A stretch of DNA of 64,000 nucleotides from Verpa conica (GCA_033030425.1 JAUFSD010000002.1:1178001-1242000); one strand, 5' to 3'. Shown: positions 1 through 13,219, numbered from the stretch's first letter. Program-made: numbers and translations. Notes: generated from the letters alone by a model not told the origin.

Positions 1-1033
1 AAGACATAATGGGTAATACAGATATTCTCGAGTTACATGTACTGGTTAATACTATGTATATATTGGGCTATGGGTCGAATTCAACCAATCCCGATCCTCG
101 TAATCTAGAACGTAAGAACTATTAGCTACTTATACATATAAATCTCTAATAAATTTTGTATTACTGTTTTATGACTCTAGGGTTTATAAGGGCCGCTAGA
201 TTGGATCTCTGTAGCACTAAAAAATATTGTTGAGGAACACGAGGTTCTATGCCAAGCCGATATAACCTCCCGATACAATCCGTAGTATTATGCAGCACTA
301 CTAACGTAGGTGCGGGGAATTTCCCAACGATTCCCCCGAAAGTCCCATTTGCATGTGATTTTGGGATAATTTATATTCATGCAGGCCAACTCACTACATA
401 ACATATATTCTTTTGAATAAATAGGGTGTCTGAACATGGAAGGCATAGGCCTACCCTAACCACCGTGAAGTGTGCCCTTAATTGTATTACTGTGGACAGA
501 GATATTACTAGTAAGCGATTATGAATAGGTCTAAGGTATGATACTAGGGATATCGATCTAGCCTGCTGAAGCTTGATTCTGATAAGTACTGCGACTGTTT
601 TATTTGTAGAAATTAATTCTACGTATATAGAGATATTTTTGAAAACTAATGACTATAGGCATGCTGAATTATATACAAATAACTCTGAGCACAACACCGC
701 GCCAGGCGAGAGAACTGGTCCTGCATATGAGCCAAACGCGACCTACAGTGCATGGCACTGATCAATAGCATGAAGATAAGCGGTTATAACCCTGCTACAT
801 TACCCCAACGCTCCCCTGGGTAAACTGGTTCACAAATACTTGCACTTAGAGCCGCATCCGTATTGTTGGCGTTTTCCACGTGAAATCCCCAACGGAATCT
901 GAAACAACGTGGCAAACGCTGTGCAAAACACGCATAACTAGTCCTCTGGCTTCTGCTTGAGAGAGAAATACTTTGGTACTCCTGCCATACATCGCTATAA
1001 TCTCTCTACAACCATCTAGAGCTGAGAACTGGC
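1..1033. other. Gene-free AT-rich stretch, left edge
   Basis: I see no coding region that continues over introns or resembles a family. The only open frame (573-761) starts at a non-ATG codon and has no recognisable content. One copy of the TACATGTA palindrome lies at 34-41. The last few hundred bases are presumably promoter and 5' UTR of the lipase gene. Confidence 0.6.
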
Positions 1034-4000
1034 ATGACCGAAAAAGAAGCTAACAAGATGTCTCAGAACGATAAAGTAGCCTCCTCATCCCTCATCACTC
1101 CGCCGCATGCAGCGTCGGGTCCAACCCTTCTACCAAGTCCCGTCGCATCACTTGTCTCAATAATCTCGAAATCTACTACAGTTTCAATCAGACTTGGATC
1201 AATAGTTGGAGGGGCTGCGCTTGCTAGCGCTCGGATCGGAACATTGACCGGGCTAGAGCTTGGAAGAGCTGCGATTGAAGGCATCTTAAACAGAGCTGGA
1301 CATGATGTTAATTCGAGACGAGGTATTGATGGCGGAGAAGAGCATGTAGAAGGGTGGACAGAAACTGGTGTAAGTAGGCGTTCATCTCACCTATAGCCTA
1401 CTTTTTAGCCTAATTTTTATAGATAAACCTACTTCGTTCTTCAATATCTTTGACTCAACTTCTCCTCTCAACCGGCTTTGAGATCTCTTCAACTACACTT
1501 ACTACACTCTCCTCTTTTGCCGAAACTTATGTTCTCACACTTGATTCAATTTTTGGCTCGACCGAGTCCTCACGTGCCATTTCAGCGATCGTAACCTTAA
1601 TCCGAAAAGAGTTCGACGAGAATACTGAAGGCGAAGGAAAGCTTGGAGCCGCAGATCTTATCATTGGGCTAACTTGTTTTGCGGTTCTACAAATAAAGAC
1701 ACAAGCAAGGAGCGATAAAGAGATACGAGTTGAGCTTGTTTGGGATGTAGTTGTTGATGAGATGAAGAAGAAAGTTGGTGCTACCCCAGCGGAGGGTAAG
1801 ACTGCTGCATCATTTGTTAGAGATGAGGAAATGGATTCGGTGTCTGTGTATAGTGGCCATGAGGATGAAATTGAGAATGGAAGTGGACTACCACCTATTT
1901 ATTTTGCGAGATTACCTCCGTGAGTGGGACCACCTCCAGGAAACTGAAAAACGACGGAATTACGTATACTGAGCCCCACTATTTATTTATTTACAGATCT
2001 GCAGATATATCTATTACAACTTCATCAACGACTACAAAAACCACAACTGTGGAAGTCATTGGGACAGAACCACCAGATTTTACCCCACCGGAAGGCGCAG
2101 TGATTGTATCTGAGAGCTCCCATCATGATGGCAATAGGCCAAGATATAAGATTGTTTACGAGACCATCACAAAAAAGATGAAGAACAAGCGAGTAAAGAG
2201 GGAGGATGGAGAATTTGTTGGTGCGGAAGACATGATTACTGGCGAGGGTAAAGTTATAGGGGAAATACCATCAGACACATCGCCGCCACCATCAACAAGC
2301 TCGGAAAGAGCCAGGCCTTTAAGAAAATCAGCTCGAGCGATAGATAGTGCATCTTCATCAGAAAAAGAGCCACTTCCCACACAAAAAGAACCTAGAAAAC
2401 ACCGACCGAGGGACGATCACTCACAGCCGGCTGAAGCAAACTCACGAAGACGGCTCTCTACACCAAGTGTTGGTGGCCCTGAAAAGAATCGAGGCGAGAA
2501 ACACAAATTACGAGAGATTGATAGGGAAGAGAGGCATAAGGAGAAGAAGAGGGAGAAGTTGAAAGGTAAAGAAAGGGTAGAAAAAGAGAGGAGAGAGAGT
2601 ATATCAGAGACCTTAGTGCCCTCACACCCAAAGATAAGGAGAAAGACAGGACTAGAGTCACTAAATGCCTCACAGGGGGGCAATGAGCGAGATACGAGAG
2701 CTTCTACAGAACCTTTATTTTTTTCCAGCCCTTTGGGTTCTAGCAGACCTACATCACCACAATCGACTGAAATGAGATTCCAACGGAGCAGCTCACGAAG
2801 CAGAATATTCCGCCGAGAATCCTCTATCTCCGGGATGTCTGAAATCCAACAACGCGATACCTTTATGAGACGTGACTCTTCGGTGTACTCCCAATCTTCA
2901 AATCTCGACTCCTTAGACTCGCACTCTTCTTACTCGCCGCGCGGACACCTCCGAGGGTCTCCCTCAATATACACTATTGCAACTACACACTCCCAAACCT
3001 CTCTTCTTCTCGAGTCGCACATTCCTCAATCAGACTCGATATTTCCAAGTGGACATATCTGCAACAACTTCGCCAAATATATGCGCTTCGCAGCAGCCTC
3101 GTACGGCCAGAACTTCATGCGATTCCTAGGGCTTGGTTCATCACATATCTTTCCGTCTACAGCTACACACCATGCAGAGCATCATGCATTTTCGCACCAT
3201 ACTGAACTGCCGCTCGACACGATCTTATTGAGTTCGTTTGCAGACCCGGGGGGCGGGTATGATGCAGAGGGGAATGTGAATAGTGGGATTCCATTGGTAC
3301 ACTTCGTGGCAGTAGACCATCCTTCGAAAGCAATTGTGGTTACATGTAGAGGTACTCTCGGACTGGAAGATGTATTAACGGATCTTACGTGCGAGTACCA
3401 AGATCTACACCTTCGCGGGGTGAAATACAGGGTTCATAAGGGCATGCTTAACTCTGCTCTTCTACTTCTCAGAAAGCGCTCCCGGCTACTAGTAGTAATC
3501 AAGGCTGCACTCGAAGAGTTCAAAGATTATGGACTCGTCATCACCGGTCACTCACTAGGTGGTGGAGTAGCGGCAATATTAGCTATACTGTTGTCTTCAC
3601 CTAGCAACGGTACATTCATAACTAGTAACGCTGCTACCGCCCTAACAGATGGTATCCGGATACCAGATGGTCGTAAGATCCATTGTTATGCATATGGTAC
3701 ACCAGCCTGTGTATCAGAGGACCTCCGGCGCGCAACAAGGACTCTTATCACCACAGTTGTTAATGGCCGGGACATAGTGCCATCTCTATCATTTGGGATG
3801 ATTCGTGACTTCTGGACAGTTGCAGTTGCGTTCAAAGAGGACACAAAAGGCGCGAAAGCAGAAATTCGTAGGAGGATTCTTGATGGACTAAGCAGAGGCA
3901 GCCTAGGAGGGTCCCTGGACCATGATGATTGGGCATTTGCGGTCATGAAGACATTACGGGCAGTGATGAGAGCAGAGAAATTAGTTCCGCCTGGTGAGGT

Positions 4001-4214
4001 CTGGAATGTAGTAACGGATAAGTTGTTTGTGAAGAAAGAGGGAGTGGATGGGGAGGGAGTGGGTGTACAGGGGAAGATTAGAGTTAAAGCTTTTATTGTG
4101 GGTGATGTGCAAAAGAAGTTTCAGGAGGTTGGATTTGGAAGTGGGATGATGTCAGATCATAGTCCATATTCTTACGAGGTGGCTCTAGATGCCTTGAGGA
4201 GGGGAGTTGAGTAA
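1034..4214 (+). CDS. Lipase class 3 (alpha/beta hydrolase, DAG-lipase-like)
   Basis: Exons 1034-1369, 1423-1919 and 1997-4214 join in frame to 1016 residues; both introns are GT..AG and 53-77 nt. Residues about 30-90 are hydrophobic and Gly/Ala-rich. A long polar, Ser/Arg/Lys-rich, probably disordered part (about 300-620) follows, and the catalytic domain lies in the last 400 residues. The nucleophile elbow GHSLGGG puts Ser at about 797, with plausible acid Asp870 (GRDIVPS) and His999 (DHSPYSYE), so the class 3 triad looks complete. The family hydrolyses acylglycerols; architecture resembles fungal sn1-specific diacylglycerol lipase-like proteins, but substrate is inference. The first ATG was used; a second in-frame Met lies eight codons on. 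Confidence 0.88.
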
Positions 4215-4771
4215 TGAGGATTGAGCGTTATGGGCTAGACTTTATTGTAGCGATGGGCATGATAAACCTAGAGGCACGGCTGATTGTACAGGACTTATTT
4301 ATGGGAGTATCTATAGTTTTGTAGTGATAATGTCGCACTGGATTTACTATAGTTAAATTCTTTTCTAGAAGCATATCGTTTTCGACTAAGGCGCTTCTTA
4401 GGGGGCTGTATTTAATACCTTTCTCTACGCAATATTGATCTTTGGCGACTGTGGTAGAAACGTTGAATGGTACGAGGCAGAGGTCCTGTGAAGAGTATCT
4501 TATACTTTGCCTTAAACTTGCTTAAGGCTTATGCCTAACATTAATCTATTTTGTTACTAGCGCCACCCATATTATGAACGGGGCTAGAAAAGTTGATGAA
4601 AAAACAGCACTTTCTTTCCTTTAGATGAAACCTCTCATTAAACATGATAGAACACTTCACAGCCTAGAGGTACATCTATGTAGTCTATTCTTACCATAAA
4701 AAGCGAAGTGTGTTCATATTTATTCTAAGCGTCCAATCTTAGTCGTCCTATAAACACAAGAATGGAACGAA
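4215..4771. other. Convergent 3' intergenic region
   Basis: This lies between the lipase and the ankyrin/BTB gene, which converge here. It is AT-rich with no supported ORF and presumably holds both 3' UTRs. Confidence 0.5.
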
Positions 4772-6936
4772 TTAATATAACCATGTTTTATATAGGCTAG
4801 GAGTCAAAAAATGAATAAAGGAGTACAAACCCAACAATTCATCAATCTGACCCAATAGTGAGTCGTACATTAAACCCGCTTCGGTGTTGAGATCTCTGTC
4901 CTCTTGCACAGCCAATTCGTTGATACGGGAATCCGCTAATTTCTTTCCAAGGTACACTTCGGCTATTTCTTCCTTATCTATTACTTCATTGTATTGGCGC
5001 GGACCTTCTAATTCGCCTGTTGCACTCTCCTCTCCACCACCGTCTTCTTCATACATTCCCATGTCATCAACACGCATACGGAAGCGTTCGTTTAGATAGT
5101 ATCGAATGTCATCGACAAGCTCGATTGTATCTGTTTCCTGACGTTTTTCGATTCTCTCTGCGCTCTATAGAGATCACATTAGGTCTAAAATTCTTCAAGG
5201 ACTTATCCTAAATCCGTAAAAACCTACCTCCTGGACCAGATCTGCAAAATCTTTATCATCAATAAAGAACTCAAGTCTCTCTGCAATATATTTTGCTCCA
5301 AACTCTTCGAGTCTGTGAATCCTAGTCAACCAGCCTGCACGGATGACATCATACACACTGTAGGGCAAGTCATCTGTGTGCCCGGCAGTGCTAATAACTT
5401 GAGCACATTTTGTCTTTAGTCGGTCAATAAATAGCTGATCGGCTGCGAAAAGAGCATCGAGTGCCAGTTCCAATGGAACTTCTACTTTCTCTGAATAGAA
5501 AAATGCTAAAACTAGCTCAAGCACATCAGGAGTCATGTCTAATGAGATAATCTGCAGGGGCTCATCATCTCCACGCTGTTGGCCCTCTCGAAAGGGAGAA
5601 CTGAACATTATTGTAAAGAATTCAGAGCGAAGAATGGCTCTGTGGGCTGGATAAATGATGGAGCGTTTCAGAACGCGAGAGCGACCACTGATAGTGAGGT
5701 CTACCGCCCTATCCTCATTTTCGCCACTCTCAAATTCGTCTGCCCTCAACAAAATATCCGCGAACATTTCATTATGTTTATCCATATGAATGTCTTCGGG
5801 TTTTCCTGTGGCATCCAATTCGATCTTACGACCAAGAACAAAGTTTTTGAACCATTCGTCAAGGTCATCTTGGGCCTGTTTTACGCTCTCGCTTCTCTTC
5901 TGTCTCCGGACCCGTGGATCACCTGCAACAAGGACTAGCTCCCACAAATCCGGGATTTCTAGGTGTCTACTGAGCTTCTCAATACCATGCAATACGTCTT
6001 GTGGGACTGTTTCCATGACTTCGCCTAGATAGATGTAGCGTACCGCTACATCAAAAGCCCGCGCGTCAAACGAGTTTGCTAGTCGGATCTTTGTCTGCTG
6101 TTGCAGCTTTCGCTGGAAGTATGGAGAGCGGGCAGCAAGGAGAAATTTGTGTAACCTAAATTCTTTTATGGCCGATGAAGCATTTGATGCAGCGAGGATA
6201 GTTACATCTGTCGAGTCTAATTCTTGTCGATAGAGCAGTGAACTTATTTGTGCTGCCCATGGCTGTGCGGGGTCAAGGCTTTTAGAGTACTAAAGGCCGA
6301 AAGCTCGATATATAAGTCACCTAAATGTAAATAGAGTAGAGTAAAAGACTTACATCATATTGAAGCAGCAGGTTTCGTATCCGGTCGTTCAATGCGTTAT
6401 AAAGAATCCTTTCCACATTGTCAATACTAGCTCCTGTGTAAATAGATGTTCCGCAGTAATACCTTTCCCCTTGGAACGTATCACGCTCACATATAGCTCC
6501 ACTTTCTAGTAACAGCTGCACAACTTCGTAGTGACCACAAAGGCTAGCCTTGTCCGAAAACACACCTTCAGTCAACAACTAATTCAGAAGCCCACATACT
6601 ATCCTATCATTCGAAGAAGCCTACCAAGGTAAGTGGCAAGTAATCATATGCATCAACTGCATTCAAATTGACACTTCCAAATGCGATGAGAGACTGGACC
6701 GTCTTGACATCTCCACGTCTACATGCCTCGCACCTATAACTTATTCATTACTGTTTAGTGCCACCATCTCATACATACTAGTAGATCTCTGGTTTGGGGA
6801 CCCACAACTGTTGAAAAGGTTCACTCTCATCAAGCGGGTTCGCTGTTGCGCCCCCCTGTTCCTCCTGACGTTCATATACGAGCTGCGCTATCAATGCTGA
6901 CTTAGAAGGATTTGCAACTTCGTCTATTATAACCAT
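4772..6936 (-). CDS. Ankyrin repeat and BTB/POZ protein, ABTB1/YIL001W type
   Basis: Six exons on the minus strand (6936-6779, 6739-6625, 6548-6463, 6408-6354, 6289-5228, 5164-4772) join in frame to 622 residues. Two ankyrin repeats lie at about 55-115 (CRRGDVKTVQSLIAFG and ASLCGHYEVVQLLLESGA). The linker CERDTFQGERILYNALNDR is characteristic of this family. A first BTB domain (FRLHKFLLAARSPYFQRKL) and a second one (YPAHRAILRSEFFTIMFSSPF) follow, then a helical C-terminus. Animal ABTB1 and the yeast homologue have this ankyrin-BTB-BTB order and are thought to be CUL3-type ubiquitin ligase adaptors; that role is inferred. The exon 2 acceptor (AAG) is weak but is the only one keeping the frame open. 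The last 16 residues may be a run-on tail. Confidence 0.9.
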
Positions 6937-7811
6937 ATTTTCTTCGTGACCCTACTATGCAAGTAGGCTCTCTATAATCCCTATTTTGGCTGTACAGATC
7001 TCTAACCCACCGTTCTCTTAGGCTTAGCTAACTGCGAGTAAATGACAGGGCGTGAAATTTCAAGATTTGAATAAATGGGGTTAAAAATGCTGTCGTAGAT
7101 TCGAGTACCCGAAACCAGAAACTTCGAGGCAATTGAGGCGACTGTAGCGATGATGATTAGGTATAAGAGGGCTTACCTCTGGGCCATGCCACCACCACTA
7201 GAGATGTAGTCTTATCTTATCGCAATGCCGTTACCCGGAAATAGCCGCAACCCTACTCATAAGCAAGAGGACAAAGGTAGATACCGGTCACCTATAAGGT
7301 AGCAAAGGGCTTGGGATGGGTATCACTACGCAACCAGAATAGATAGGAAACAGAAATCTCAACTAGGGAAAGGGTACATCAATAATTCATGTACCATCAA
7401 CCACATTGGTCTGCTGGAGGTGGTATGACATCAAGATGAACGGGTATTTCTACCCTCCTGCAATATCGCCCGACGAAAATTACGTCTTTTTTAAATTTTA
7501 AATAAGAATACTCTAGCGTAGAGAAGTAGCTATGGCCCTTATAAGTAGGCCCTTAGTATAACCGATAAATACATCATTTTATAGGAAATACTTAGGATCT
7601 ATTCCCTATTTCAATCAGTTCATAAGATAAACCAGCGATTTCGTAAGTATCCTCTTATCAGACCAGTATAGTCCAGAGGCATAGGCTCCCCAAGGTAAAG
7701 TGCGCTACCCCCTCTAGCGGCCTCGTGGGCCATGCTAATCAAGGTTCTGTATCATGCTAACAGAGATCTCCTTAATTCCTCTATTGCCACGCACTGGAGG
7801 TGTATCCCTCC
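6937..7811. other. Gene-free stretch upstream of the ankyrin/BTB gene
   Basis: No ORF or family resemblance was found. The proximal part should hold the promoter of the ankyrin/BTB gene; the rest is AT-rich and probably decayed DNA. Confidence 0.45.
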
Positions 7812-7870
7812 AACAGGCCGGCCCGTTCAGGGGGCGTCCCCCCGATAGGCAGCATCCCCCGAACGGGCCA
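7812..7870. repeat. GC-rich foldback (inverted repeat)
   Basis: The arm GGCCCGTTC (7820-7828), followed by a G run, is matched by a C run and GAACGGGCC ending at 7869, with about 25 bases between. This could form a strong GC hairpin inside an AT-rich region. It sits directly beside the TA-flanked element at 7880 and may be the remains of another mobile element; that is inference. Confidence 0.55.
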
Positions 7871-7879
7871 GAACATATA

Positions 7880-8402
7880 CAGTCACTAGGCAGATATGTT
7901 CGTGATGTGGTTTCAGATGACGAAATACGGCTCGGCAGGAATCTTTATATATTTAAAAATTTATTATAAATCTAGAACAAAAGATAAAAATCTCCTTTAA
8001 ATTTCCAATAAATCTCTACTACTCTGAGTACCTAATAACTCTATGAAAGATTTTTCACATATGTATCTATCTCATGGTGAATCCCTAAAGTTTTCTAAAA
8101 GTGCTTTAACTGGTGCTTTGGCCTTTTAGATGATGTGGAAATTAGTCTCGGCGGAAGAATTGACAACTTTAGGTATAGTTCAGTAATTCTTCAAAAATCA
8201 GTCAGACAAGGTAAAATCTTGCAAATCATTTCTAAAAATATTTGATAATCTCAAGTATCTACCTCTTAAATCTGAATTTTTTTATATATCTATCCTTGTT
8301 TTTCAGCAGATTTTCAAAGTTTTGTGAATTTTGGGTTCTCCTCCAGGAACCGTGCGCTGTCTCACCTGAAACCGCATCACGAACATATCTGCCTAGTGGC
8401 TG
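7880..8402. mobile_element. Non-autonomous TA-flanked inverted-repeat element (Tc1/mariner-like MITE)
   Basis: The left end CAGTCACTAGGCAGATATG and the reverse complement of the right end CAGCCACTAGGCAGATATG match for about 43 bases, with three differences that are all C/T or G/A transitions. The element is flanked on both sides by TA (7878-7879 and 8403-8404), the target duplication of Tc1/mariner/pogo transposons. The 523-bp interior is AT-rich with no transposase ORF. All-transition divergence suggests cytosine deamination or RIP-like decay. Confidence 0.85.
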
Positions 8403-8469
8403 TACATAATATACATACAAGAGAAAGGTTTATATCCAGGCTAAAAATATGAATATGGGAACCAATCGT

Positions 8470-11400
8470 CTTCGTTTCTGAAGCACTCACTGCCTAAATG
8501 CTTAATTGACGCTGTCTGAAAGAGCCTTGCTATCTCGCTATGCCCTTTAGACACCGCCCACTAAGCTGCAGTACACCCTGAATCAACAAATGAATATCTA
8601 CGCCATTATGAAGTAGCAATCTGACTATTCCTTCATGTCTGTAAAGCGCCGCGATATGTAGAGGCATCCACCCGGCATCATCAGGAGTTGATAAATCGAC
8701 CCTGTCCTGTATTAGCTCCTAAACCTACTCGACATCCCTCTCGGAAATAGATAACTTAAGTGCTATCCGATCATCATTACTTAAATATGACTTATGAAAT
8801 AGCCTCGTAAGGCTATGCTTGAGCAGTATATCTGCTTGCCCGTTGTTGCTCGAATCCAGACCATAGTCAAAGACCGCAGAACTACACTCGGATGATATAC
8901 TTGTTCGCCTATTGTTGCTTGAATCTAGTGCAGGGCTTAGGGTTACAGTAATATATTCGGATAGCATACTTACCCGTCCGTTGTTACTCGAATCCAACGT
9001 AGGGCTTAAGGTCGTAGTGTTATATTCGCATAGCATTTCGGCAATGATACTGTGGCCTCCTTGCATTGCACGGTAAATTAATGCCAATATACTCCTGTCC
9101 AAGACTACGGGGCAGGCACCTTTCTCAAGTAGTGCACTAACCATTTGATCTTCCCCTTCAGATACTGCGCAATGAAGTGGTGTCCATCCGTCATTACCCT
9201 TGACTGATATGTCAGAATCCCTCCTACTCTCACGCGCCCTTTAGATGCTGCACAGTGCAATGATGTTCGCCCAATATTGTCTATAGCTGATACACTAGCA
9301 CCCTTTCTGACCAAGATTTTAACCATCCTCTTATACCTTTCCATTGCTGCACAATGCAATGGCGTGTGCCCATAATTGTCGATGGAAGTAAAGTCGGCGC
9401 CTTCTTCAAGTAGTTGTTTGGCTGCCCCCGAGCTATGGTGACTTGTAGATGCTGCATGATGCAATGGTGTCCACCCATCGCCATCTACGATTGAGGGTGG
9501 GGTTGGGTTGCTGATTGGCAGTCGGTTCACTGTCACTATGCTTTGTTGTTTGGGCGGAAATTTTGGGATTTCTAGTCGATCGTTGTCCTGAGTCGGTGTA
9601 GGGGCCTTGTTCCCTAGCAAAAAATCGGAAACACATTCGTGGCCCTCGTACCTTGCATATTACAGTAGAATTAATCCATCATTTGTCATAGCTGATTCAT
9701 CTACTCCTTCCCTTGGAAGTAGTCTTACAACTTTCTCGTACCCTTTAGATGCGGCACAATGTAATGGTTTCCACTAATCACCGTCTGCGACTGAAATATC
9801 AGCGCTTTGTACTTTCTCGTGCCTCTCAAGTACGCATTGATGGAGTGCAGTCCATCCATTTATATCAGGCACTGAGAGGTCTGCACCACTATTGAGTAGG
9901 ATATTGACGGTTACTTCATGCCCTTCGTGTGCCGCCCGGTGTAGTTATGTCCTTCCGTTTTGGTCTAGGGTTGAACTTGCATCCATATCAAGCAGTAATT
10001 GAACTCCTTTCTCGTGTCCTCGCAGGGCAGTACAATGCAATAGTGATGATCCATCATAGTCTTTGGAGCTGACACCACTCCCAACCTCAATTAATCTTCA
10101 AACTACCACGCAATATCCTAGCTCTGATACAACATGCAATCTGGTCTGTCCTCTTGGGTGTTTTTTTATAAAGAAGGCGGTGATCAGGTGCACAAGACAC
10201 TTGTAGGTAAGAAATATTTCCTGGCCTATCAAGAGATTTGAGGACGACATCCGCTGAAAAATTTTCATCGCAGGCATTAAGATGGTATGACAACTGGCGG
10301 GCCGAATATTGTAAGAACGGATATGATATAAGGCACAAATTCCAAAGATCACGGGATGTGCAAGGGCCACTTGCGAAGCCGTCAAATGAGAGGTATGGTG
10401 TACAATCCATGGCGATTTGAATATTTGCACCTTTCAGAAACCAAGCCCTTCAAAAAGTTATATATAGAATAGTATGCAAGTCGAACCGTATCACTATTTT
10501 CGTCAATGGTAACTAGACCGCCGCAAACATCGAGAAGCGTTTCTATGCCAGGTAAATCGAGCTCCCCGAGATCGTACTGCTCTTCTTCAACCGACACTGC
10601 GATTTAAAGCTCGCAAACTATAAGTGTACGATTTGCGTGTACAAGCCATGAAAGTATCCTCACTACCAGTTCCTCTTGGTCTCTAGGTTGTCTTTCAAGT
10701 CTTTCAATAACTCTTTCATAAGTAGGATCCAAAAGAGTTTCTCTTGTAGATATAGACTTCACCTTATCCAGTTCTTTGATGATTTTGTGTTGTAAATGCT
10801 TCCTAATAAGGATAGTCAATGGGGGTTTCATATATGAGTCACGTGTTTTCTTATTTAATATGTTTGAGGATCCAGGCAAGGCATCCCATATAAGGGTTTA
10901 TAGTTTTCTCTTTAGGAGCGTATATCGATAGGGTCTCTCTATCACCCTTAGACAATTAATTCAGCAGTTTAAACAACATTTTGTTTGCGGTGGTTTATTA
11001 ACAGAGGTAATTAATATGGAGTGCGAGTAGGAACCTGTGCCCACTTTATTAGTAAACTAAGACAATAATAATGATTATTACCAGTCCAAATTTCTTGGCA
11101 AGAAAGCCTGATCTTATGTATCCAAAATCCAAACTTGGTAATTGGGAGCCCACTGACACGAGGGGGATTCAAATCATAAAAAATGACACTTATATCCCGC
11201 TTGCGCATTCCACAAGTTGAGTGATGATCCTTTCTTTGCACTTTCCCTGCTAGACAAAGTTTTTTGTTCGCAAGCTTTCGTCAATCTTAAGTATGTATCT
11301 CCTAATATCTTCTGCCTTTGCGAATATCTTAACCTTCGTGGCTCCGGAAAGCAAACTCTGTACATCCTGTGGATGTGGTCTACTGATTAAGAATAGGTTC

Positions 11401-12350
11401 AAGTCATTCTCTGTAAGCTCGTTGAATAGTTGGAAGAGGAACTTTCGCCGACTTTCCTAGCATCCGTCGAGGCCGTCAAAGACCAAAAAAACCCGGCTGA
11501 ATTTTTTTGAAAGTGCTAGAAGAGCATGAAAGAGTTCTGTGTCAGAAAGCCGCTTCCCTTTGACGTTTAGAAAGTCGTCGTACAGCCTTTCAACCTCAAA
11601 GAGAAGTTCTGGGGTTTAGAGACTTAGTTACTTAATTATATTAGCAAGGACATCGGTACGCCTTTGTTGCCCCTGTTCCTTACAATCGAAGTATATATGC
11701 AACACCATACTTTCCCTCGGAAGCCTGGGATTGGAGGTGGTTGATCACGTCACAGCTAAATAAACTACAGTCTCGGCACTGAGATGCTGTATGAGAGAAT
11801 GGGTATCTCGGGCATGTTTTTTGATAGAGACCTTGGAAATTCAGCATATCCTGATGAAATACAATTATAAGAGTTCCAAAGGAGTATATTATGGATACGG
11901 AGATATCTTAACTCACAGTTGATTTGTACCCAGGGCAAGTGTAAAAAGAGACTTGTGCCTTTCAATCTCTTGAACGGAGCGTAACGTCTCACATTCCTTC
12001 AAAGGCCATGTTAATCTGACAATCACCCCTCTAAACCCCTCCCTTAGCTGTAATCTTCTTTACAACCAATTCAACTCCTTTTCACAACCCTTGAGCGGAC
12101 CGTAATACCCCCTAAGATCTTTCAAAACAGTCGAATCTGGGTTCTGATCGATATATTCTTGTAAAGACTTGATAACTTTGTTGAAATCAGTGAGTTTTTC
12201 GACGAATACTCGAATCTCATCTAGCGCCTATTTTATACTTACAATATAACCATAGCCCGTGGAGGCCAGGCTCCCTGTCAGTTGAGTGATAGCGATCACG
12301 CTCGCTACAAGACCCTTTTAGTCTGTGTCGTATAACCCTTCTGAAAAGAG
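8470..12350 (-). pseudogene. Decayed STAND (NLR-like) NACHT-ankyrin gene
   Basis: Read from 12350 downward the fragments occur in the normal order of a fungal STAND protein. First is an N-terminal domain (GLVASVIAITQLTGSLAST near 12320). Next come NACHT fragments near 11720-11250 (FLVFDGLDGC, NDLNLFLISRPHPQDVQSL), then the region between NACHT and repeats (about 10880-10380, DLPGIETLLDVCGGLVTID, then YLSFDGFASGPC). Ankyrin repeats (DGWTPLHHAA, YGHTPLHCAA) fill about 10080-8480. In-frame stops and frameshifts occur throughout; two near 11610-11625 look like CAA changed to TAA. Such proteins sense non-self in fungi; this copy cannot be functional. Boundaries are approximate. Confidence 0.85.
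8843..9050 (-). repeat. 69-bp tandem repeat, three copies
   Basis: Units begin near 8843, 8912 and 8981, each exactly 69 bp apart, and encode a 23-residue module around LDSSNNGR in an open minus-strand frame. It lies in the ankyrin part of the STAND relic. Copies differ by scattered substitutions, so the expansion is not recent. Confidence 0.75.
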
Positions 12351-13219
12351 GGGAAAGCACGGAAACAGATAAGATTAAAGTGATACCGCAGGTTCAAAAC
12401 TTCTATACATATAATTTAATAACCCCCCCAAGAAAATGAGAATATACGCCCTTTATACACAGGTTTCAGCTCTAGAATCTAGCAAATTGATTGGTACCGA
12501 TTACTTCTACCTAATTTTAAACCTAGGGCTTAAAGACTGTAACAGAGTTGAGAGACTACAGTGCGATGTACCTCAAGCCCAGTGCCTTTGAAAGTCGTGG
12601 CCTACTCCAGAGTCATATTTCCATGTTTTTCATCATCCGTAATCACTCGGTATGCTATCGGTAATTAGGACAATAAACAGCAAAAGCCGGCTTACGAAGG
12701 GCCAAATGGAAGACGTACTATGCGTAATTTCTCGCTAATTAGGTTTTAATGTAACCTAACACGGACTGCAAAGCTATTATACCGTGTTCCAACTACAGCG
12801 AGATCACCCATAAAGATATGAAACTAGAGTATTATTATAACTTTCTAGGGCGGATATCCTTATAGAAAAGGCTCACCACTCACCAAATAATCCCTGTCCG
12901 GTCGGGAGTACGTACCCTTATAACTTAATCCCTTATACGGCGATTACATTGTAGTATTACTATAGGCACTAGTGCCCAGGATTAATAGTGATTGTAGGTT
13001 TAACCATAATGTAATTTTCGAAAGGCAGTTTTCTTGCCATATAACCAAATGCTCCTCAACTCCCAGAACCCCAACTCAGAAAGAAAAACTAGAACCTCCA
13101 CAAACAATATCTACAGAGTCCATGGTTAGAAGCACAGCCCAACTACCGCCACCCCAGGTAATCATAAAATATCACTCGTATACCACTCACCACAATTACA
13201 TCCTCCACTCAGTCTCTTC
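12351..13219. other. Intergenic stretch downstream of the reductase gene
   Basis: It contains a C run near 12423 and no supported gene. The open frame 12972-13277 begins at a non-ATG codon, overlaps the 3' end of the reductase antisense and resembles nothing. Confidence 0.5.

Noticed and set aside
573..761. Short plus-strand ORF at the left edge
   Set aside because: Non-ATG start, no similarity, AT-rich surroundings.
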